Shown: positions 18,356-30,500, counted from the stretch's first letter. The stretch: DNA of 64,000 bases from Roseovarius sp. Pro17 (GCF_035599575.1 NZ_CP141179.1:1302001-1366000), one strand, 5' to 3'. A program made the numbers and translations. The notes: a model not told the origin generated them from the letters alone.

Positions 18356-19498
18356 ATGGCTGAAAAACGCAGCATTTTTCAGGAGGTTGACGCCCCCGGC
18401 GCAGAGCGTGTCCAGCCTCGCGGCGGCATGATTGATGAGGGTCGGCGCGGCGCGCGGCGGGGCATCCGTTTGTGGCTGATACTGCTCTTTGTGCTGGTCG
18501 TGGTGATGATCGCCGTCGGAGGCCTGACGCGGCTGACCGATAGCGGCCTGTCGATCACCGAATGGCGCCCCCTGACCGGGGCGATCCCACCGCTGAACGC
18601 CGCTGACTGGCAGGCCGAATTCACGCGCTATCAGGCGATCCCCGAAGCTCAGATCCAGAACGCTTGGATGACCCTCGAGGATTTCAAGGTGATCTACTGG
18701 TGGGAGTGGGGCCACAGGCAGCTGGGCCGCGTCATCGGACTGGTCTGGGCCATCGGCTTCTTTGGTTTCCTTGCCGCGCGACAGATTCCGGCGGGCTGGA
18801 TCGGGCGATTGCTATTGCTTGGCGCGCTTGGTGGGGCGCAGGGCGCGGTGGGCTGGTGGATGGTCTATTCTGGACTGGGCGGGGAGCGGACAGATGTCGC
18901 CTCCTATCGGTTGGCAGTGCATCTGGGGCTGGCCTTCGTCATCCTCGGTTTTATCACGTGGTATGTGCTGCTGCTGTCGCGGCCCGAGCGTGAAATCATG
19001 CAGGCCCGGCGCGCACGCGAGGCGCGCCTGTTCGGGCTGGGCACGGGGTGGATGCATTTCACGTTTCTTCAAATACTCATCGGCGCGCTGGTTGCCGGTA
19101 TCGACGCCGGTCGCAGCTATACTGAATGGCCGCTGATGGGCGGCGGGTTCTGGCCGCCGCAGATGATGGTGATCGAGCCGTGGTGGCGCAACTTTTTCGA
19201 GAACCCCGGCACGGTTCAGTTCATTCATCGGCTCGTCGGCTATGCGCTATTGGCGTTTTCCATCATGGCACTCATACGCGGACGGCGCAGCGCGCATGTC
19301 GCGACGCGGTCGGCTTTTACGCTGGCGTTCTGTGCTGTGCTGGCACAAATAGGGCTGGGGATCGTGACCGTGGTACTGGGCGCGCCTTGGCAGGTGGCGA
19401 TCCTGCACCAGTTCTTGGCGGTTATCGTCTGGGTAATGATTATACGTGCGCGCTTTCACGCCGGCTATCCGGCAGCGCAATCTGTTAGAGGTAAGTGA
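18356..19498 (+). CDS. ctaA: haem A synthase
   Basis: A 380-residue inner-membrane protein that oxidises the C8 methyl group of haem O to give haem A for cytochrome aa3 oxidase. It has about eight membrane helices. Paired histidines lie in WEWGHRQLGRVIGLVW, LAVHLGLAFVIL, FIHRLVGYALL and LHQFLAVIVW, as in the two haem sites of CtaA. GGLTRLTDSGLSITEW in the first loop is a family signature. The start at 18356 follows a GAGGAG-type site; the frame from 18284 overlaps trmJ. The M32 peptidase follows after two bases. Confidence 0.94.
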   Translation: MAEKRSIFQEVDAPGAERVQPRGGMIDEGRRGARRGIRLWLILLFVLVVVMIAVGGLTRLTDSGLSITEWRPLTGAIPPLNAADWQAEFTRYQAIPEAQIQNAWMTLEDFKVIYWWEWGHRQLGRVIGLVWAIGFFGFLAARQIPAGWIGRLLLLGALGGAQGAVGWWMVYSGLGGERTDVASYRLAVHLGLAFVILGFITWYVLLLSRPEREIMQARRAREARLFGLGTGWMHFTFLQILIGALVAGIDAGRSYTEWPLMGGGFWPPQMMVIEPWWRNFFENPGTVQFIHRLVGYALLAFSIMALIRGRRSAHVATRSAFTLAFCAVLAQIGLGIVTVVLGAPWQVAILHQFLAVIVWVMIIRARFHAGYPAAQSVRGK

Positions 19499-19500
19499 CT

Positions 19501-20979
19501 ATGGCTGCATTCGACGATCTGATGGCGTTCCAGCGCCAGACCGAGGCGCTGGCGCAGATCGCGGGGCGCCTTAGCTGGGACCGCGAGACGATGATGCCGC
19601 GCGGTGCAGCGGCGCAGCGTTCCGAAGAGGCTGGCGCGCTTCAGGCTGTCTTGCATGCGTGTCGCACCGATTCGCGGATCGGCGACTGGTTGGACGCGGC
19701 AGAGCAAGAGACGCTGGATCAGGTTGGCGAGGCGCAATTGCGCCATATCCGCCGCAGCTATGAGCGCACTCAGCGCGTGCCGGGCGATCTGGCCACTGCA
19801 CTGGCGCGTCTGACCGCGCTTAGCCAAGGCCGCTGGGCCGAGGCGCGCGAAAACGACGATTTCTCCGCTTTCGCCCCCGTCTTGGCCGAGGTCGTGGCCC
19901 TCAGGCTTGAGGAGGGCGCGGCGCTGGCCGATGGCGGCGACGTCTATGACGCGATGCTCGACGATTACGAGCCGGGCGCAAAGGCCACCGATCTGGAATC
20001 GATGTTCACCGCCCTGCGCCCCGGACTCATTGCCCTGCGCGAGGCGGCGCTGAACGGCGCAGCAGCGCCTAAGGTCTCTGGGCAGTTCGATGCGCAGGCG
20101 CAGATGCGGCTGGCGCGCCAATTGGCCAAGGTGTGCGGTTATGACATGGCGCGTGGGCGCATCGACAAGGCGGTGCATCCCTTCTCCAGCGGGTCGGGCG
20201 ACGATGTGCGCATCACCACGCGCACCAGCGACCATGATCCGTTCAACTGCATCTATGCGACCATGCACGAGTCCGGCCATGCGATCTACGAGCAATCCAT
20301 CGACGCCGCCTATGCCCTGACGCCACTGGGCAAGGGTGTGTCGATGGGCGTTCACGAAAGTCAGAGCCGCATCGTCGAGAACCAGTTGGGGCGCAGCCGC
20401 GCCTTTACTGGCTGGCTCTATGGCCAGATGAAGGACGCCTTTGGCGATTTCGGCATTGATAGCGCCGATGCGCTCTATGCGAACGTCAACAGCCTGCATC
20501 GTGGATTCATTCGCACTGAGGCGGATGAGGTGCAGTACAACCTGCACATACTCATGCGCTTTGATCTTGAGCGGGCGCTGGTAGCGGGCGATTTGGCGCC
20601 GGGCGATCTGGAAGGGGCCTGGAACGACCGGTTCCTGCGTGATTTCGGCTACGCCGTGCCGCGCGCCTCGCAAGGGTGCCTTCAGGACGTGCATTGGTCC
20701 GTCGGCCTCTTTGGCTATTTTCCGACTTACTCACTGGGTAACGTCTATGCCGGGTGCCTGTCCGAGGCGCTGCGCAAGGCAGTTCCGGATCTGGATACCC
20801 AGCTGGGGAGGGGTGATCTGAGTCAGGCGATGGGCTGGCTGCGCGAGAACGTGCAGCAGCATGGCGGGCTATATACCCCACGCGAGCTGATTACCCGCGC
20901 TTGCGGATTTGAGCCGACAGAGGCACCGCTGATGAATTATCTGACCGAAAAGTTCCGCGATCTCTATCCGGCTGGGTAA
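19501..20979 (+). CDS. carboxypeptidase M32 (Taq type)
   Basis: A 492-residue cytoplasmic metallo-carboxypeptidase. The zinc motif HESGH is at 256-260 in IYATMHESGHAIYEQ, and the second metal segment is GVHESQSRIVENQLG. FGYFPTYSLGNVYAG and GRIDKAVHPFSSG are further M32 signatures. It removes C-terminal residues from peptides with broad specificity. AGAGGT nine bases before the ATG at 19501 favours that start over the GTG at 19495. It follows ctaA immediately, though no functional link is evident. Confidence 0.95.
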   Translation: MAAFDDLMAFQRQTEALAQIAGRLSWDRETMMPRGAAAQRSEEAGALQAVLHACRTDSRIGDWLDAAEQETLDQVGEAQLRHIRRSYERTQRVPGDLATALARLTALSQGRWAEARENDDFSAFAPVLAEVVALRLEEGAALADGGDVYDAMLDDYEPGAKATDLESMFTALRPGLIALREAALNGAAAPKVSGQFDAQAQMRLARQLAKVCGYDMARGRIDKAVHPFSSGSGDDVRITTRTSDHDPFNCIYATMHESGHAIYEQSIDAAYALTPLGKGVSMGVHESQSRIVENQLGRSRAFTGWLYGQMKDAFGDFGIDSADALYANVNSLHRGFIRTEADEVQYNLHILMRFDLERALVAGDLAPGDLEGAWNDRFLRDFGYAVPRASQGCLQDVHWSVGLFGYFPTYSLGNVYAGCLSEALRKAVPDLDTQLGRGDLSQAMGWLRENVQQHGGLYTPRELITRACGFEPTEAPLMNYLTEKFRDLYPAG

Positions 20980-21035
20980 GGGTAGCCCTCAAAGCGGTTT
21001 GGGTTTCCCCCGCATCAGGGAAAGCGCACAATGCG

Positions 21036-21620
21036 CTAGCCTCGCTTGCGATAGGCATCGCGGGCGCGGGCCAGTTCTTGTTGTCCAGCCGCGATATCGG
21101 GCGCGACATTGCCGAGGATGTAGGTGATGTCGCTGCGCAGCGGCGCCATGGGCGCTTCGGTGCTGCGCGCGCGGTGCAGCATGTCAAAAATAACGTCGAA
21201 ATCGTCGCCTTGCATCTCGTAGACGCTCATCAGCGACCCGGCTGCATCGAGATAGGCCGCGCGCAGGGGCGAGTCAGACAGCCCCGCACCGGCGTCTAGC
21301 GCGCTATACCCTTGTTCGGCCAAGTCACGGGCAGTCTCGCCGCATGTCTCAAGCTCATCCAAGCGGGCGTCCAGCGTATCGCCCGCAGCATCGCCCGTCA
21401 AAGCGATGAGGCCTTGCGCGCAGCGGCCCGAATGTGTGTCAGCGGCCTCGATAGCGTCCCCGATACTAGCGATCACATTGCTGCGCTCGCCTACTGCATC
21501 GCCACCCGCGCCACCGAGATGGCGCCACACTGCGACACCAGCGACGAGGATAATCGCCGCGCTGGCCAGCACGGCGATTATCAACGTTGCGTTACGCGGT
21601 CGGCCAAGCGTTCTGCTCAT
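21036..21620 (-). CDS. membrane-anchored hypothetical protein coupled to gyrA
   Basis: A 194-residue protein with a short cytoplasmic N-terminus ([10 protein letters not shown]), one transmembrane helix (about 12-34) and a periplasmic helical domain. The latter has two cysteines, in GRCAQGL and ETCGETA, which could form a disulfide. I recognise no family. Its ATG overlaps the gyrA stop by the sequence ATGA, so translation is probably coupled. Start at 21620 rather than 21683, which would lie inside gyrA. Confidence 0.75.
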   Translation of the reverse strand: MSRTLGRPRNATLIIAVLASAAIILVAGVAVWRHLGGAGGDAVGERSNVIASIGDAIEAADTHSGRCAQGLIALTGDAAGDTLDARLDELETCGETARDLAEQGYSALDAGAGLSDSPLRAAYLDAAGSLMSVYEMQGDDFDVIFDMLHRARSTEAPMAPLRSDITYILGNVAPDIAAGQQELARARDAYRKRG

Positions 21621-24382
21621 ACGTCGCCGGTTATCGCCTCGTCCGGCGCGCCGTCCTCTTCTTCGGGTTGTTCGGCGATCCATGCGACGCTAACGACGAT
21701 TTCGTTCTTGCCGGTGTTGAATACCTTGACCCCACCCGCGCTGCGCGAGCGGAAGGAAATGCCTTTAACCGGCACGCGGATCGACTGGCCCTTGGAGGTG
21801 GCCAGCATGATCTGATCCTCCAACGTCACCGGGAAGGACGCGACCAACGCGCCGCCGCGCATTGCCTTGTCCATCGCCGTGACACCCATGCCGCCGCGCC
21901 CGCGAATGGGGTAGTCGTGGCTGGAGCTAAGCTTGCCCGTGCCCTGCTCAGAGATCGTCAGGATCAGCGTTTCGGCGGCCGACATCGCGTTGAAGCGGTC
22001 CGGTGAGATTGCCGCATCCGCGTCGCCTTCATCATCCGCCGCTTCCAACTCTTCGTCGGATAGGCCGGCCTGAGCGCGGCGCATCTTGAGGTAGGCTGCC
22101 CGTTCGTCCGACGTCGCCTCGAAATTTGGGATGATTGACATCGACACCACGCTGTCATCCCCCGTCAAGCGGATTCCCCGCACGCCCAACGACGCGCGGC
22201 TGTTGAACACACGAACGTCAGTGGCCCGAAACCGGATGGCCCGGCCAGAGGATGTCACCAGCATTACATCGTCATCATTGGACGCGATGCGTGCGTTGAT
22301 CAGCGTGATACCTGCGTTTTCTTCTTCGAACCGCATGGCAATCTTGCCGTTGCTGCGCACATTGGTGAAGTCCGACAGCTTGTTGCGGCGCACGGTGCCT
22401 GCCGAGGTCGCAAACACGACTTGCAGGTCGTCCCACTCTTCCTCATCCCGGTCGACCGGCATGATGGCGGCGATGGAAACGCCTGTGGGGATCGGCAGAA
22501 TATTGACGATTGCCTTGCCCTTGGACGTGCGGCCACCTTGGGGCAGGCGCCATGTCTTGAGCTTGTAGACCATGCCGTCGGTTGTGAAAAACAGCAGCTG
22601 CGTATGCGTATTGGCGACAAAGAGGGTCGTAACCACGTCCTCATCCTTGGTCGCCATGCCGCCGACACCCTTGCCACCGCGTTTCTGGCTGCGGAAATCG
22701 GCCAGCGCGGTGCGCTTGATATAACCACCCGAGGTTACGGTCACGACCATGTCCTCACGTTCGATCAGATCCTCGTCGTCCATATCGCCGGACCAGTCGA
22801 CGATCTGGGTGCGACGCGGCACGGCAAAGAGGTTTTTAACCTCCGTCAGTTCATCAGCGATGATCTGCATGATCCGCTCGCGGCTGGCGAGGATGGCGAG
22901 GTATTCCTTGATCTTACCGGCCAGCTCCTGCAGCTCGTCGGTGACTTCCTTGACGCCCAACTGGGTCAGGCGTTGCAGGCGCAGTTCCAGAATGGCGCGG
23001 GCTTGCGTCTCGGACAGGTTATAGGTGCCGTCGTCGTTGGCCTTATGCGTCGGATCGTCGATCAGCGCGATATATACGAGGATCTCGCCCGCGGGCCAGC
23101 GGCGCGTCATCAGCTTTTGGCGGGCATCGGCGGCATCAGCAGAGGCGCGGATGGTCGCGACGACCTCGTCCACGTTGCTGACGGCCACGGCCAGACCGCA
23201 CAGGATATGACTGCGCTCGCGTGCCTTGCGTAGCTCATACGCGGTGCGTCGCGCGACGACATCCTCGCGGAAATCGATGAAGGAGGTCAGGAACCGGCGC
23301 AAAGTCAGTTGCTCGGGGCGACCGCCGTTGAGGGCCAGCATGTTGCAGCCGAAATAGGTTTGCATCGGGGTAAAGCGGAAGAGCTGATTCAGCACGACCT
23401 CGGCAGTCGCGTCACGCTTGAGTTCCACCACCACGCGCACGCCATTACGGTCAGATTCGTCCTGCACATGCGAGATGCCCTCAATCCGCTTTTCGCGGGC
23501 GGCCTCGGCGATACGCTCGATCATGGTGGCCTTGTTCACCTGATAGGGGATCTCGTCGATAATGATGGCCCAGCGGTCCTTGCGAATCTCCTCAACGCGG
23601 GTTTTGGAGCGGATGATGACGCTGCCGCGCCCCTCCAAGTAAGCCTTTCGCGCGCCCGTGCGGCCCAGCATGAGGCCGCCGGTGGGGAAATCGGGGCCGG
23701 GGATGTATTCGATCAAATCCTCACTGGTGAGGTCCGGATTTTCTATCAATGCAAGCGTGGCATCGATGACCTCGCCCAGATTATGGGGCGGGATGTTGGT
23801 CGCCATGCCGACGGCGATGCCGCCTGCGCCGTTGACCAGCATGTTGGGGAACCGGGCGGGCAGGACCGTCGGTTCGCGGTCCTTGCCATCATAGTTGTCC
23901 TGAAAATCGACGGTATCTTTGTCGATATCTGCCAGCAGGTAGGCCGCAGGCTTGTCCATGCGTACTTCGGTGTATCGCATGGCGGCGGCGTTATCGCCGT
24001 CCATCGAGCCGAAGTTGCCCTGACCGTCCAGCAACGGCAGTGACATCGAGAAATCCTGCGCCATGCGCACCAACGCGTCGTAGATCGCGCTATCACCGTG
24101 CGGGTGATATTTACCCATCACGTCGCCGACGGCACGGGCCGATTTGCGGTAGGGCTTGTCATGGGTGTTGCCCGCCTCGAACATCGCATAGAGGATGCGG
24201 CGATGCACCGGTTTCAGCCCGTCGCGCAGGTCCGGAATCGCGCGGCTGACGATCACCGACATCGCGTAATCCAGATAGGACGTCTTCATCTCGTCGGCGA
24301 TCGAGACGGACGGGCCATCAAATACCGGACGCTCGGGCCGGTTTTCGTCCATGTCTTCGGGTGTTTGCGGCGTATCGGTCAA
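21617..24382 (-). CDS. gyrA: DNA gyrase subunit A
   Basis: A 921-residue type II topoisomerase subunit. The breakage-reunion domain carries the catalytic tyrosine (Tyr137, in [10 protein letters not shown]) and the quinolone-resistance region [17 protein letters not shown] with Ser98 and Asp102, the sensitive-type residues. The C-terminal beta-pinwheel has the GyrA box [10 protein letters not shown], which distinguishes GyrA from ParC. An acidic insert near residue 770 ([13 protein letters not shown]) is typical of alphaproteobacterial GyrA. The start [16 protein letters not shown] is normal. Confidence 0.98.
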   Translation of the reverse strand: MTDTPQTPEDMDENRPERPVFDGPSVSIADEMKTSYLDYAMSVIVSRAIPDLRDGLKPVHRRILYAMFEAGNTHDKPYRKSARAVGDVMGKYHPHGDSAIYDALVRMAQDFSMSLPLLDGQGNFGSMDGDNAAAMRYTEVRMDKPAAYLLADIDKDTVDFQDNYDGKDREPTVLPARFPNMLVNGAGGIAVGMATNIPPHNLGEVIDATLALIENPDLTSEDLIEYIPGPDFPTGGLMLGRTGARKAYLEGRGSVIIRSKTRVEEIRKDRWAIIIDEIPYQVNKATMIERIAEAAREKRIEGISHVQDESDRNGVRVVVELKRDATAEVVLNQLFRFTPMQTYFGCNMLALNGGRPEQLTLRRFLTSFIDFREDVVARRTAYELRKARERSHILCGLAVAVSNVDEVVATIRASADAADARQKLMTRRWPAGEILVYIALIDDPTHKANDDGTYNLSETQARAILELRLQRLTQLGVKEVTDELQELAGKIKEYLAILASRERIMQIIADELTEVKNLFAVPRRTQIVDWSGDMDDEDLIEREDMVVTVTSGGYIKRTALADFRSQKRGGKGVGGMATKDEDVVTTLFVANTHTQLLFFTTDGMVYKLKTWRLPQGGRTSKGKAIVNILPIPTGVSIAAIMPVDRDEEEWDDLQVVFATSAGTVRRNKLSDFTNVRSNGKIAMRFEEENAGITLINARIASNDDDVMLVTSSGRAIRFRATDVRVFNSRASLGVRGIRLTGDDSVVSMSIIPNFEATSDERAAYLKMRRAQAGLSDEELEAADDEGDADAAISPDRFNAMSAAETLILTISEQGTGKLSSSHDYPIRGRGGMGVTAMDKAMRGGALVASFPVTLEDQIMLATSKGQSIRVPVKGISFRSRSAGGVKVFNTGKNEIVVSVAWIAEQPEEEDGAPDEAITGDV

Positions 24383-24620
24383 GTCGGTGCCTACTCTGTC
24401 GCGTCATTCTATATCTTGTACCAGAACCTATACCACCGCCGCGATATAGGGTGCAATGGCGCATGGTCACGGCATCTGGCAGCCGCAAGGGGAGTCTGCT
24501 AACAGACTGTTTTCATTGAAATGTAATTTCTTTCAGGCATCATGATTCCACGAGGCAGAAAGAGCGGTTCGAGTCACACCTGAAACATGGATGGTTTGAG
24601 TCGCGGCGCACCGAATGGGC

Positions 24621-24670
24621 GTTGCACGCGTTTTGCAGAAAATCTGTGTCTAGGATCGTTTGCGAAACGC
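24621..24670. repeat. dispersed repeat family A, copy 3 (reverse orientation)
   Basis: On the minus strand, bases 24653 to 24621 read as a variant of the copy at 14047, with the shared core ACAGATTTTCTGCAAAACGC. On the plus strand GCGTTTTGCA (24628-24637) and TGCGAAACGC (24661-24670) form a hairpin with one mismatch. It lies in the 304-base gap between the divergent gyrA and usg genes, just ahead of the usg ribosome site, so this copy would sit in a 5' leader. The rest of the gap shows no gene. Confidence 0.6.
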
Positions 24671-24686
24671 TTTAGGAGCATGAAAC

Positions 24687-24956
24687 ATGCCAATGACCGA
24701 AACAGAAATGATGCTAAAAGGATATGGGCTGACGACTGCGGAATTCTTTTACGGAATGCCAGATTATGTCCACGTGCTGAACAGTTATGTCTGGCAGGAA
24801 TACGACACCGCACCCGACCACCCTAAGCTGTTCCAGTTCGTTGAATTCTGGCAACGTGAACTCGACGGCCCGCTGCACTCAGTGCGCTTTAGCCATCGCA
24901 AGATGATCGCGCCGGGCGAGTGGCGCAATATAACGGGTGAATTCACCCTGCATTGA
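24687..24956 (+). CDS. usg: Usg-family protein
   Basis: An 89-residue protein with the Usg signature: LKGYGLTTAEFFYGMPDYVH, NSYVWQEYDTAPDHPKL and FWQRELDGPLHSVRFSH. Usg is named after an open frame upstream of trpF in Rhodobacter relatives and is confined mainly to alphaproteobacteria. Its function is unknown; it is soluble. The AGGAG eight bases before the ATG decides the start. Here it stands alone, with no trp genes beside it. Confidence 0.85.
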   Translation: MPMTETEMMLKGYGLTTAEFFYGMPDYVHVLNSYVWQEYDTAPDHPKLFQFVEFWQRELDGPLHSVRFSHRKMIAPGEWRNITGEFTLH

Positions 24957-24977
24957 GTCGCCACAGGTGCGCGATGT

Positions 24978-25000
24978 GCGCCGGAGAAGGTCCCCGGCGC
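24978..25000. terminator. hairpin between convergent usg and lipoprotein genes
   Basis: GCGCCGG (24978-24984) and CCGGCGC (24994-25000) form a 7-base stem with a 9-base loop in the 50-base gap between two converging genes. No T-run follows, so it is only a probable bidirectional terminator. Confidence 0.5.
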
Positions 25001-25006
25001 GCAAAT

Positions 25007-25570
25007 TCACGGGATGATGCGCGAGTATTTCATACCTTCAAGCGATGCGCCTGCCATCAGGCCCGCCTGACCGAACACTACGGCGATAACCGGCGCAGTT
25101 GATGTCGTCGTTTCCGCACGCAGGTTCTCGGCTGTGTCCTTGAACACGTAGCCGATGTCGGCCCCGGCGGCCCAGCCGGACGAGCGGCGAAAGTTTGCCA
25201 GTGCGTTTTCCGTCATGAAGAAAAGGACATGCGCAAATTGCTGTGCGCCGATCTGTAATCCGACGCTGCCTTTGGCGGCCGAGTAATAATCGACGGTCTG
25301 GCCGTTGATCTGCAATGCGCCGCGCCCGTATCCGGCGCCCAGGCCAAAACCGGCCTCGGTCATCAGGGGCATGATCAGCATGCCCGCCGATTTCTCGGAC
25401 AGGCTGCGCGTGCCGGGATAGCGGTCATATAGGTAGCGTACAGTGGTATCGACGCGCGCGTCGATCTGCTGTGGGCCGCGGCTGCCGATACCGTTGCTGC
25501 AGGCGGCCGTCATAAGGCCGGCGCTGCCGAGCGCACCCAAGGTGAAGCCACGTCTGGTAAGAATGCTCAT
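25007..25570 (-). CDS. SYLF-domain (Ysc84-like) lipoprotein
   Basis: A 187-residue exported protein. The N-terminus has a twin-arginine-like LTRRGFTLG followed by a hydrophobic stretch and a lipobox-like TAAC (Cys about 24), suggesting a Tat-exported lipoprotein. The body is the SYLF lipid-binding domain, with KSAGMLIMPLMTEAGFGLGA, YYSAAKGSVGLQIGAQQFAH, and a closing SLEGMKYSRI. SYLF proteins bind phosphoinositides in eukaryotes; the bacterial role is poorly known. The start at 25570 is preferred to 25600. Convergent with usg. Confidence 0.85.
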   Translation of the reverse strand: MSILTRRGFTLGALGSAGLMTAACSNGIGSRGPQQIDARVDTTVRYLYDRYPGTRSLSEKSAGMLIMPLMTEAGFGLGAGYGRGALQINGQTVDYYSAAKGSVGLQIGAQQFAHVLFFMTENALANFRRSSGWAAGADIGYVFKDTAENLRAETTTSTAPVIAVVFGQAGLMAGASLEGMKYSRIIP

Positions 25571-25730
25571 GAATTTATGCCTGTTTGTTGCCTGATACAC
25601 CGCCAGCCGTTTAATCGGCTGATCTAGGCGCGACTATAGGCGGCGAGCCGCGCATTGTCACGTGCGCGCTTAACTCGCGCAACGGCTGGGCGAATTATCG
25701 CGCGACCCTGGCCATCATTCAGGCCAGCAT

Positions 25731-26726
<996 letters not shown>

Positions 26727-26795
26727 AGGACATGACCTGGCTGCGACGTATCATGCCCTACGTGCCACGTAAGTCAAAGCGCCTCAAGGGTGGGA

Positions 26796-26817
26796 ATTGT
26801 CGCGGCGCCGCGACAAT
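26796..26817. promoter_or_regulatory. perfect 22-base palindrome, CRP/FNR-superfamily-like
   Basis: The site reads ATTGTCGCGGC followed by its exact reverse complement. It contains TGTCGC-N6-GCGACA, the pattern bound by some CRP/FNR-family regulators such as CooA, and also fits TGT-N12-ACA, the PpsR/CrtJ pattern. It lies between divergent hemB (start 26726) and the SufBCD-associated gene (start 26964). A transcription terminator is unlikely as no T-run follows. The rest of the 237-base gap shows nothing else. Confidence 0.6.
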
Positions 26818-26963
26818 GTGTTTCGTACCCAACCCCGCCTTTAGGGATGTTTCGACATTTGTCACCCGGCGCGTGCACCGCACTGCACTTCACGAAAAGC
26901 GGTGCTTCATGTTCTTTGCAAAACGCATTAAGAGGGGCCGAAACGTGGCGGATCGGGGCAAGC

Positions 26964-27491
26964 GTGGACTGGTATTCAACCGTTTTCGAGATGATCGACA
27001 TGCGCAGCTTCAGCAACCTCTGGTTCTGGATCGCGCTGGCGGTCATGTGGTCATCGACCAGCCATTATGTGCTGGGCGTGCCATGGGACATGGTCGTGCG
27101 GGCACGTAAGGGCCGCGCGCAGGCCATGGACGACATGAACGCCCTCGCCGCGATCAACTCCCGACGCATCCTTTATATCAGCCACGAGTCGGGGCTGTTG
27201 CTGACTGGTCTCGTGTTCTTTTTGCTGACGGGCGCGGCCATGCTTGGCTGGGGCTACGGACGCGAATTTGCGCAGGCGGTTTTCCTGCTGATGCTGCCAA
27301 TGTCGCTGGTATGGCTGTTATCCGTGCGCACTGCCGCCAAGATTGAGGCGGCGGGGATGGTCAGTGACGAGCTGATCTCTCGGCTGACCCGCCACCGCCT
27401 GTTCGTACAGATGATCGGAATGCTTTCGATCTTTGTGACCGCGATGTGGGGCATGTATCAGAATATGACAACCTCCGCGCTTGGGGGATGA
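26964..27491 (+). CDS. membrane protein annotated in Roseobacters as 'component of SufBCD complex'
   Basis: A 175-residue protein with about four transmembrane segments: SNLWFWIALAVMW, GLLLTGLVFFLLTGAAML, AVFLLMLPMSLVWLL and FVQMIGMLSIFVTAMWG. The starting VDWYSTVFEMIDMRSFSNLW is conserved in relatives. To my memory these carry the product name 'component of SufBCD complex', whose experimental basis I do not know. The GTG at 26964 has GGGGC upstream; the longer frame from 26790 runs through the palindrome and is not credible. mfd follows 45 bases downstream. Confidence 0.75.
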   Translation: MDWYSTVFEMIDMRSFSNLWFWIALAVMWSSTSHYVLGVPWDMVVRARKGRAQAMDDMNALAAINSRRILYISHESGLLLTGLVFFLLTGAAMLGWGYGREFAQAVFLLMLPMSLVWLLSVRTAAKIEAAGMVSDELISRLTRHRLFVQMIGMLSIFVTAMWGMYQNMTTSALGG

Positions 27492-27536
27492 GGCGACCCG
27501 CCACGCACTTAAACGCCGTCCGAGAGAGCCTGCCAG

Positions 27537-30500
27537 ATGAGTGACACCCCCAAGCATATTACAATCTCCGGTGCGCCCGAGGGGTTCGACGCGCGCCTCG
27601 TGCTGGATGAGGTTGCTCGCGCGGGTGGCCCGGTCGTGCATATCGCCCGCGACGACAAGCGTATGGCGGCGATGGCCGCGGCCCTCGCGTTCCATTCCCC
27701 CGCAATGCCGGTGGTGCAATTCCCCGCTTGGGATTGTTTACCGTTTGATCGCGTGTCGCCTAATGCCGACATTTCCGCCGCGCGTATGGCCACGCTGGCG
27801 GGGCTGGTGCACGAGATGCCGGCCCAGTTCGTTCTGCTGACGACGCTTGGCGCGGCGATGCAGCGTATCCCGGCACGCGACGTGCTGCGCGGTGCAGCCT
27901 TTATCGCTCAAGTCGGCCAGCGCATTGATGAGGCCGCGCTGCGCGCGTTCCTCGTGCGTATGGGTTTCGTCAACAGCCCCACTGTGACCGAGCCGGGTGA
28001 TTATGCGGTGCGCGGCGGTATTATCGACATTTTCCCGCCGGGCGACGCTGATGGCGGTGGCCCTGTGCGACTCGATCTCTTTGGTGATGTGCTGGACGGC
28101 GCGCGCCGCTTTGATCCCGTGACGCAACGCACCACGCGCAAGCTGGACATGATCGAACTGGCCCCGGTGTCCGAAGTCATTCTGGACGAGGCCGCGATCA
28201 TGCGCTTTCGCCAGAACTACCGCATCGAATTCGGCTCGGCGGGCAGTGATGATCCGCTATATGAGGCGATCAGTGCGGGCCGTAAGGCGCAGGGGGCCGA
28301 GCATTGGCTGCCCTTCTTTCACGAGAAGCTGGAGACGCTGTTCGATTACCTGCCGGATGCTCCTGTGCTGCTCGACGATGGCATCACGCCCGCCCGCGTC
28401 GCCCGCTGGGATAGTATCGAGGATCAGTACGGCGCGCGCAAACACGCGATGAGCGTCAAAGGGCGCAGCGACAGTGTCTATAAACCAGTCGAGCCCGGTC
28501 TGCTTTATCTGAATGATGCGGATTGGGACGCGGCGATGGCCCCGCACCGCGCCGTGCAGTTCAGCGCGCTGCCTCAGGCGACCGGCCCCGGCGTGACGGA
28601 TGCGGGCGGGCGCATCGGGCGCAACTTTGCCCCCGAGCGGCAACAGGAAAATATCAGTCTTTTCGGTGCCTTGAAGGACCATATTCAGGCAAAGATGACG
28701 CACGGCCCCGTCCTTATGGCCAGTTATTCCGAGGGCGCGCGCGAGCGGATGGAAGGGCTGCTAGAGGACGAAGGCCTGATTGGCCCCGCCACTGTCACCT
28801 CTGCCGAGCGTCTGGGTAAAACGGGCCTGCACCTCGCTGTTTGGGGCCTCGACTCGGGCTTTGAGGGGCCATGGAATGGCGCGCATCTGACCGTCATCTC
28901 GGAGCAGGACATTCTGGGCGACCGCCTGATCCGCGCGCCCAAGCGGCGTCGGCGCGCCGAGAATTTCCTGAGCGAGGCCAACAGCCTGACCCCCGGCGAT
29001 CTGGTCGTACATGTCGACCACGGCATCGGGCGCTACCAAGGGCTGGAGGTCGTGACCGCTCTTGGTGCCGCGCATGAATGCCTCGTGCTGGACTACGCCG
29101 AGGCGTCTAGGCTCTATCTGCCGGTTGAAAATATCGAACTGCTCAGCCGATACGGTCACGAAGAGGGCCTGCTGGACAAACTTGGCGGCGGCGCGTGGCA
29201 GGCGAAAAAGGCCAAGCTGAAGGAACGCATCCGCGAGATGGCGGATCGCCTGATCCGCATCGCAGCCGAGCGCGCCCTGCGCACCGCCCCCGTGCTGGAG
29301 CCCGAGCATCACGCGTGGGAGGAGTTTTCCGCCCGCTTTCCGTACGAGGAAACCGAAGACCAACTGCGCGCCATCGAGGACGTCATGGCCGATTTGCAGG
29401 CCGGCACCCCGATGGATCGACTGATCTGCGGCGATGTCGGCTTTGGCAAGACCGAGGTGGCGATGCGCGCCGCCTTTGCCGCGTCGATGTCGGGGATGCA
29501 GGTCGCCGTGATCGCACCCACTACGCTGCTGGCGCGCCAGCACCATCAGGGCTTTGCCGAACGGTTCCGCGGCTTTCCGGTCACCGTGCGCCCGCTGTCG
29601 CGCTTTGTTTCGGCCAAGGATGCGGCGACGACGCGCGACGGGCTGGCGCGCGGCCAAGTCGATATCGTCGTCGGCACCCATGCACTGCTGGCCAAGGGTA
29701 TCAGATTTCAAAACCTCGGCCTGCTGATTATCGACGAAGAGCAGCGCTTTGGCGTCGCGCACAAGGAACGGCTAAAGGCGCTGCGCAGCGACGTCCACGT
29801 GCTGACCCTGACCGCCACGCCGATCCCGCGCACCCTGCAACTCAGCCTGTCGGGTGTGCGCGACCTCAGCATCATCGGCACGCCCCCCGTGGATCGTCTG
29901 TCGATCCGCACCTATGTCAGCGAATTCGACCGTGTGACCCTGCGCGAGGCCCTGCTACGCGAACACTATCGCGGCGGCCAAAGCTTTTTCGTCGTCCCGC
30001 GTATTTCGGACCTGCCGGAAATCGAGGCGTTCATGGAAAACGAAGTGCCCGAAGTCACCTATGTCATCGCCCATGGCCAGATGGCGGCAGGCGAGCTGGA
30101 TAAGCGCATGAACGCCTTCTACGACGGCAAGTACGACGTGCTGCTGGCGACAACCATCGTGGAATCCGGTCTGGATATCCCGACCGCGAACACGATGATC
30201 ATCCACCGCGCCGACATGTTTGGCCTGTCCCAACTCTATCAGATCCGGGGTCGGGTCGGGCGCTCGAAAACCCGCGCCTACGCTTATCTGACCACCAAAC
30301 CGCGCCTCAAACTGACGCCGGCCGCTGAAAAGCGCCTGCGCGTTCTGGGTAGCCTCGACACGCTCGGCGCGGGTTTTACACTGGCCAGCCAAGACCTCGA
30401 CATTCGTGGCGCCGGGAATCTGCTGGGCGAGGAGCAATCCGGCCAGATGCGTGACGTCGGCTATGAGCTATACCAGTCCATGCTGGAAGAGGCTGTGGCC

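Noticed and set aside
23309..24043. Long plus-strand open frame (244 residues) opposite gyrA.
   Set aside because: It is an antisense shadow of gyrA produced by GC-rich codon bias; the same explains the 538-residue frame opposite sufB and the 409-residue frame opposite the M32 peptidase.
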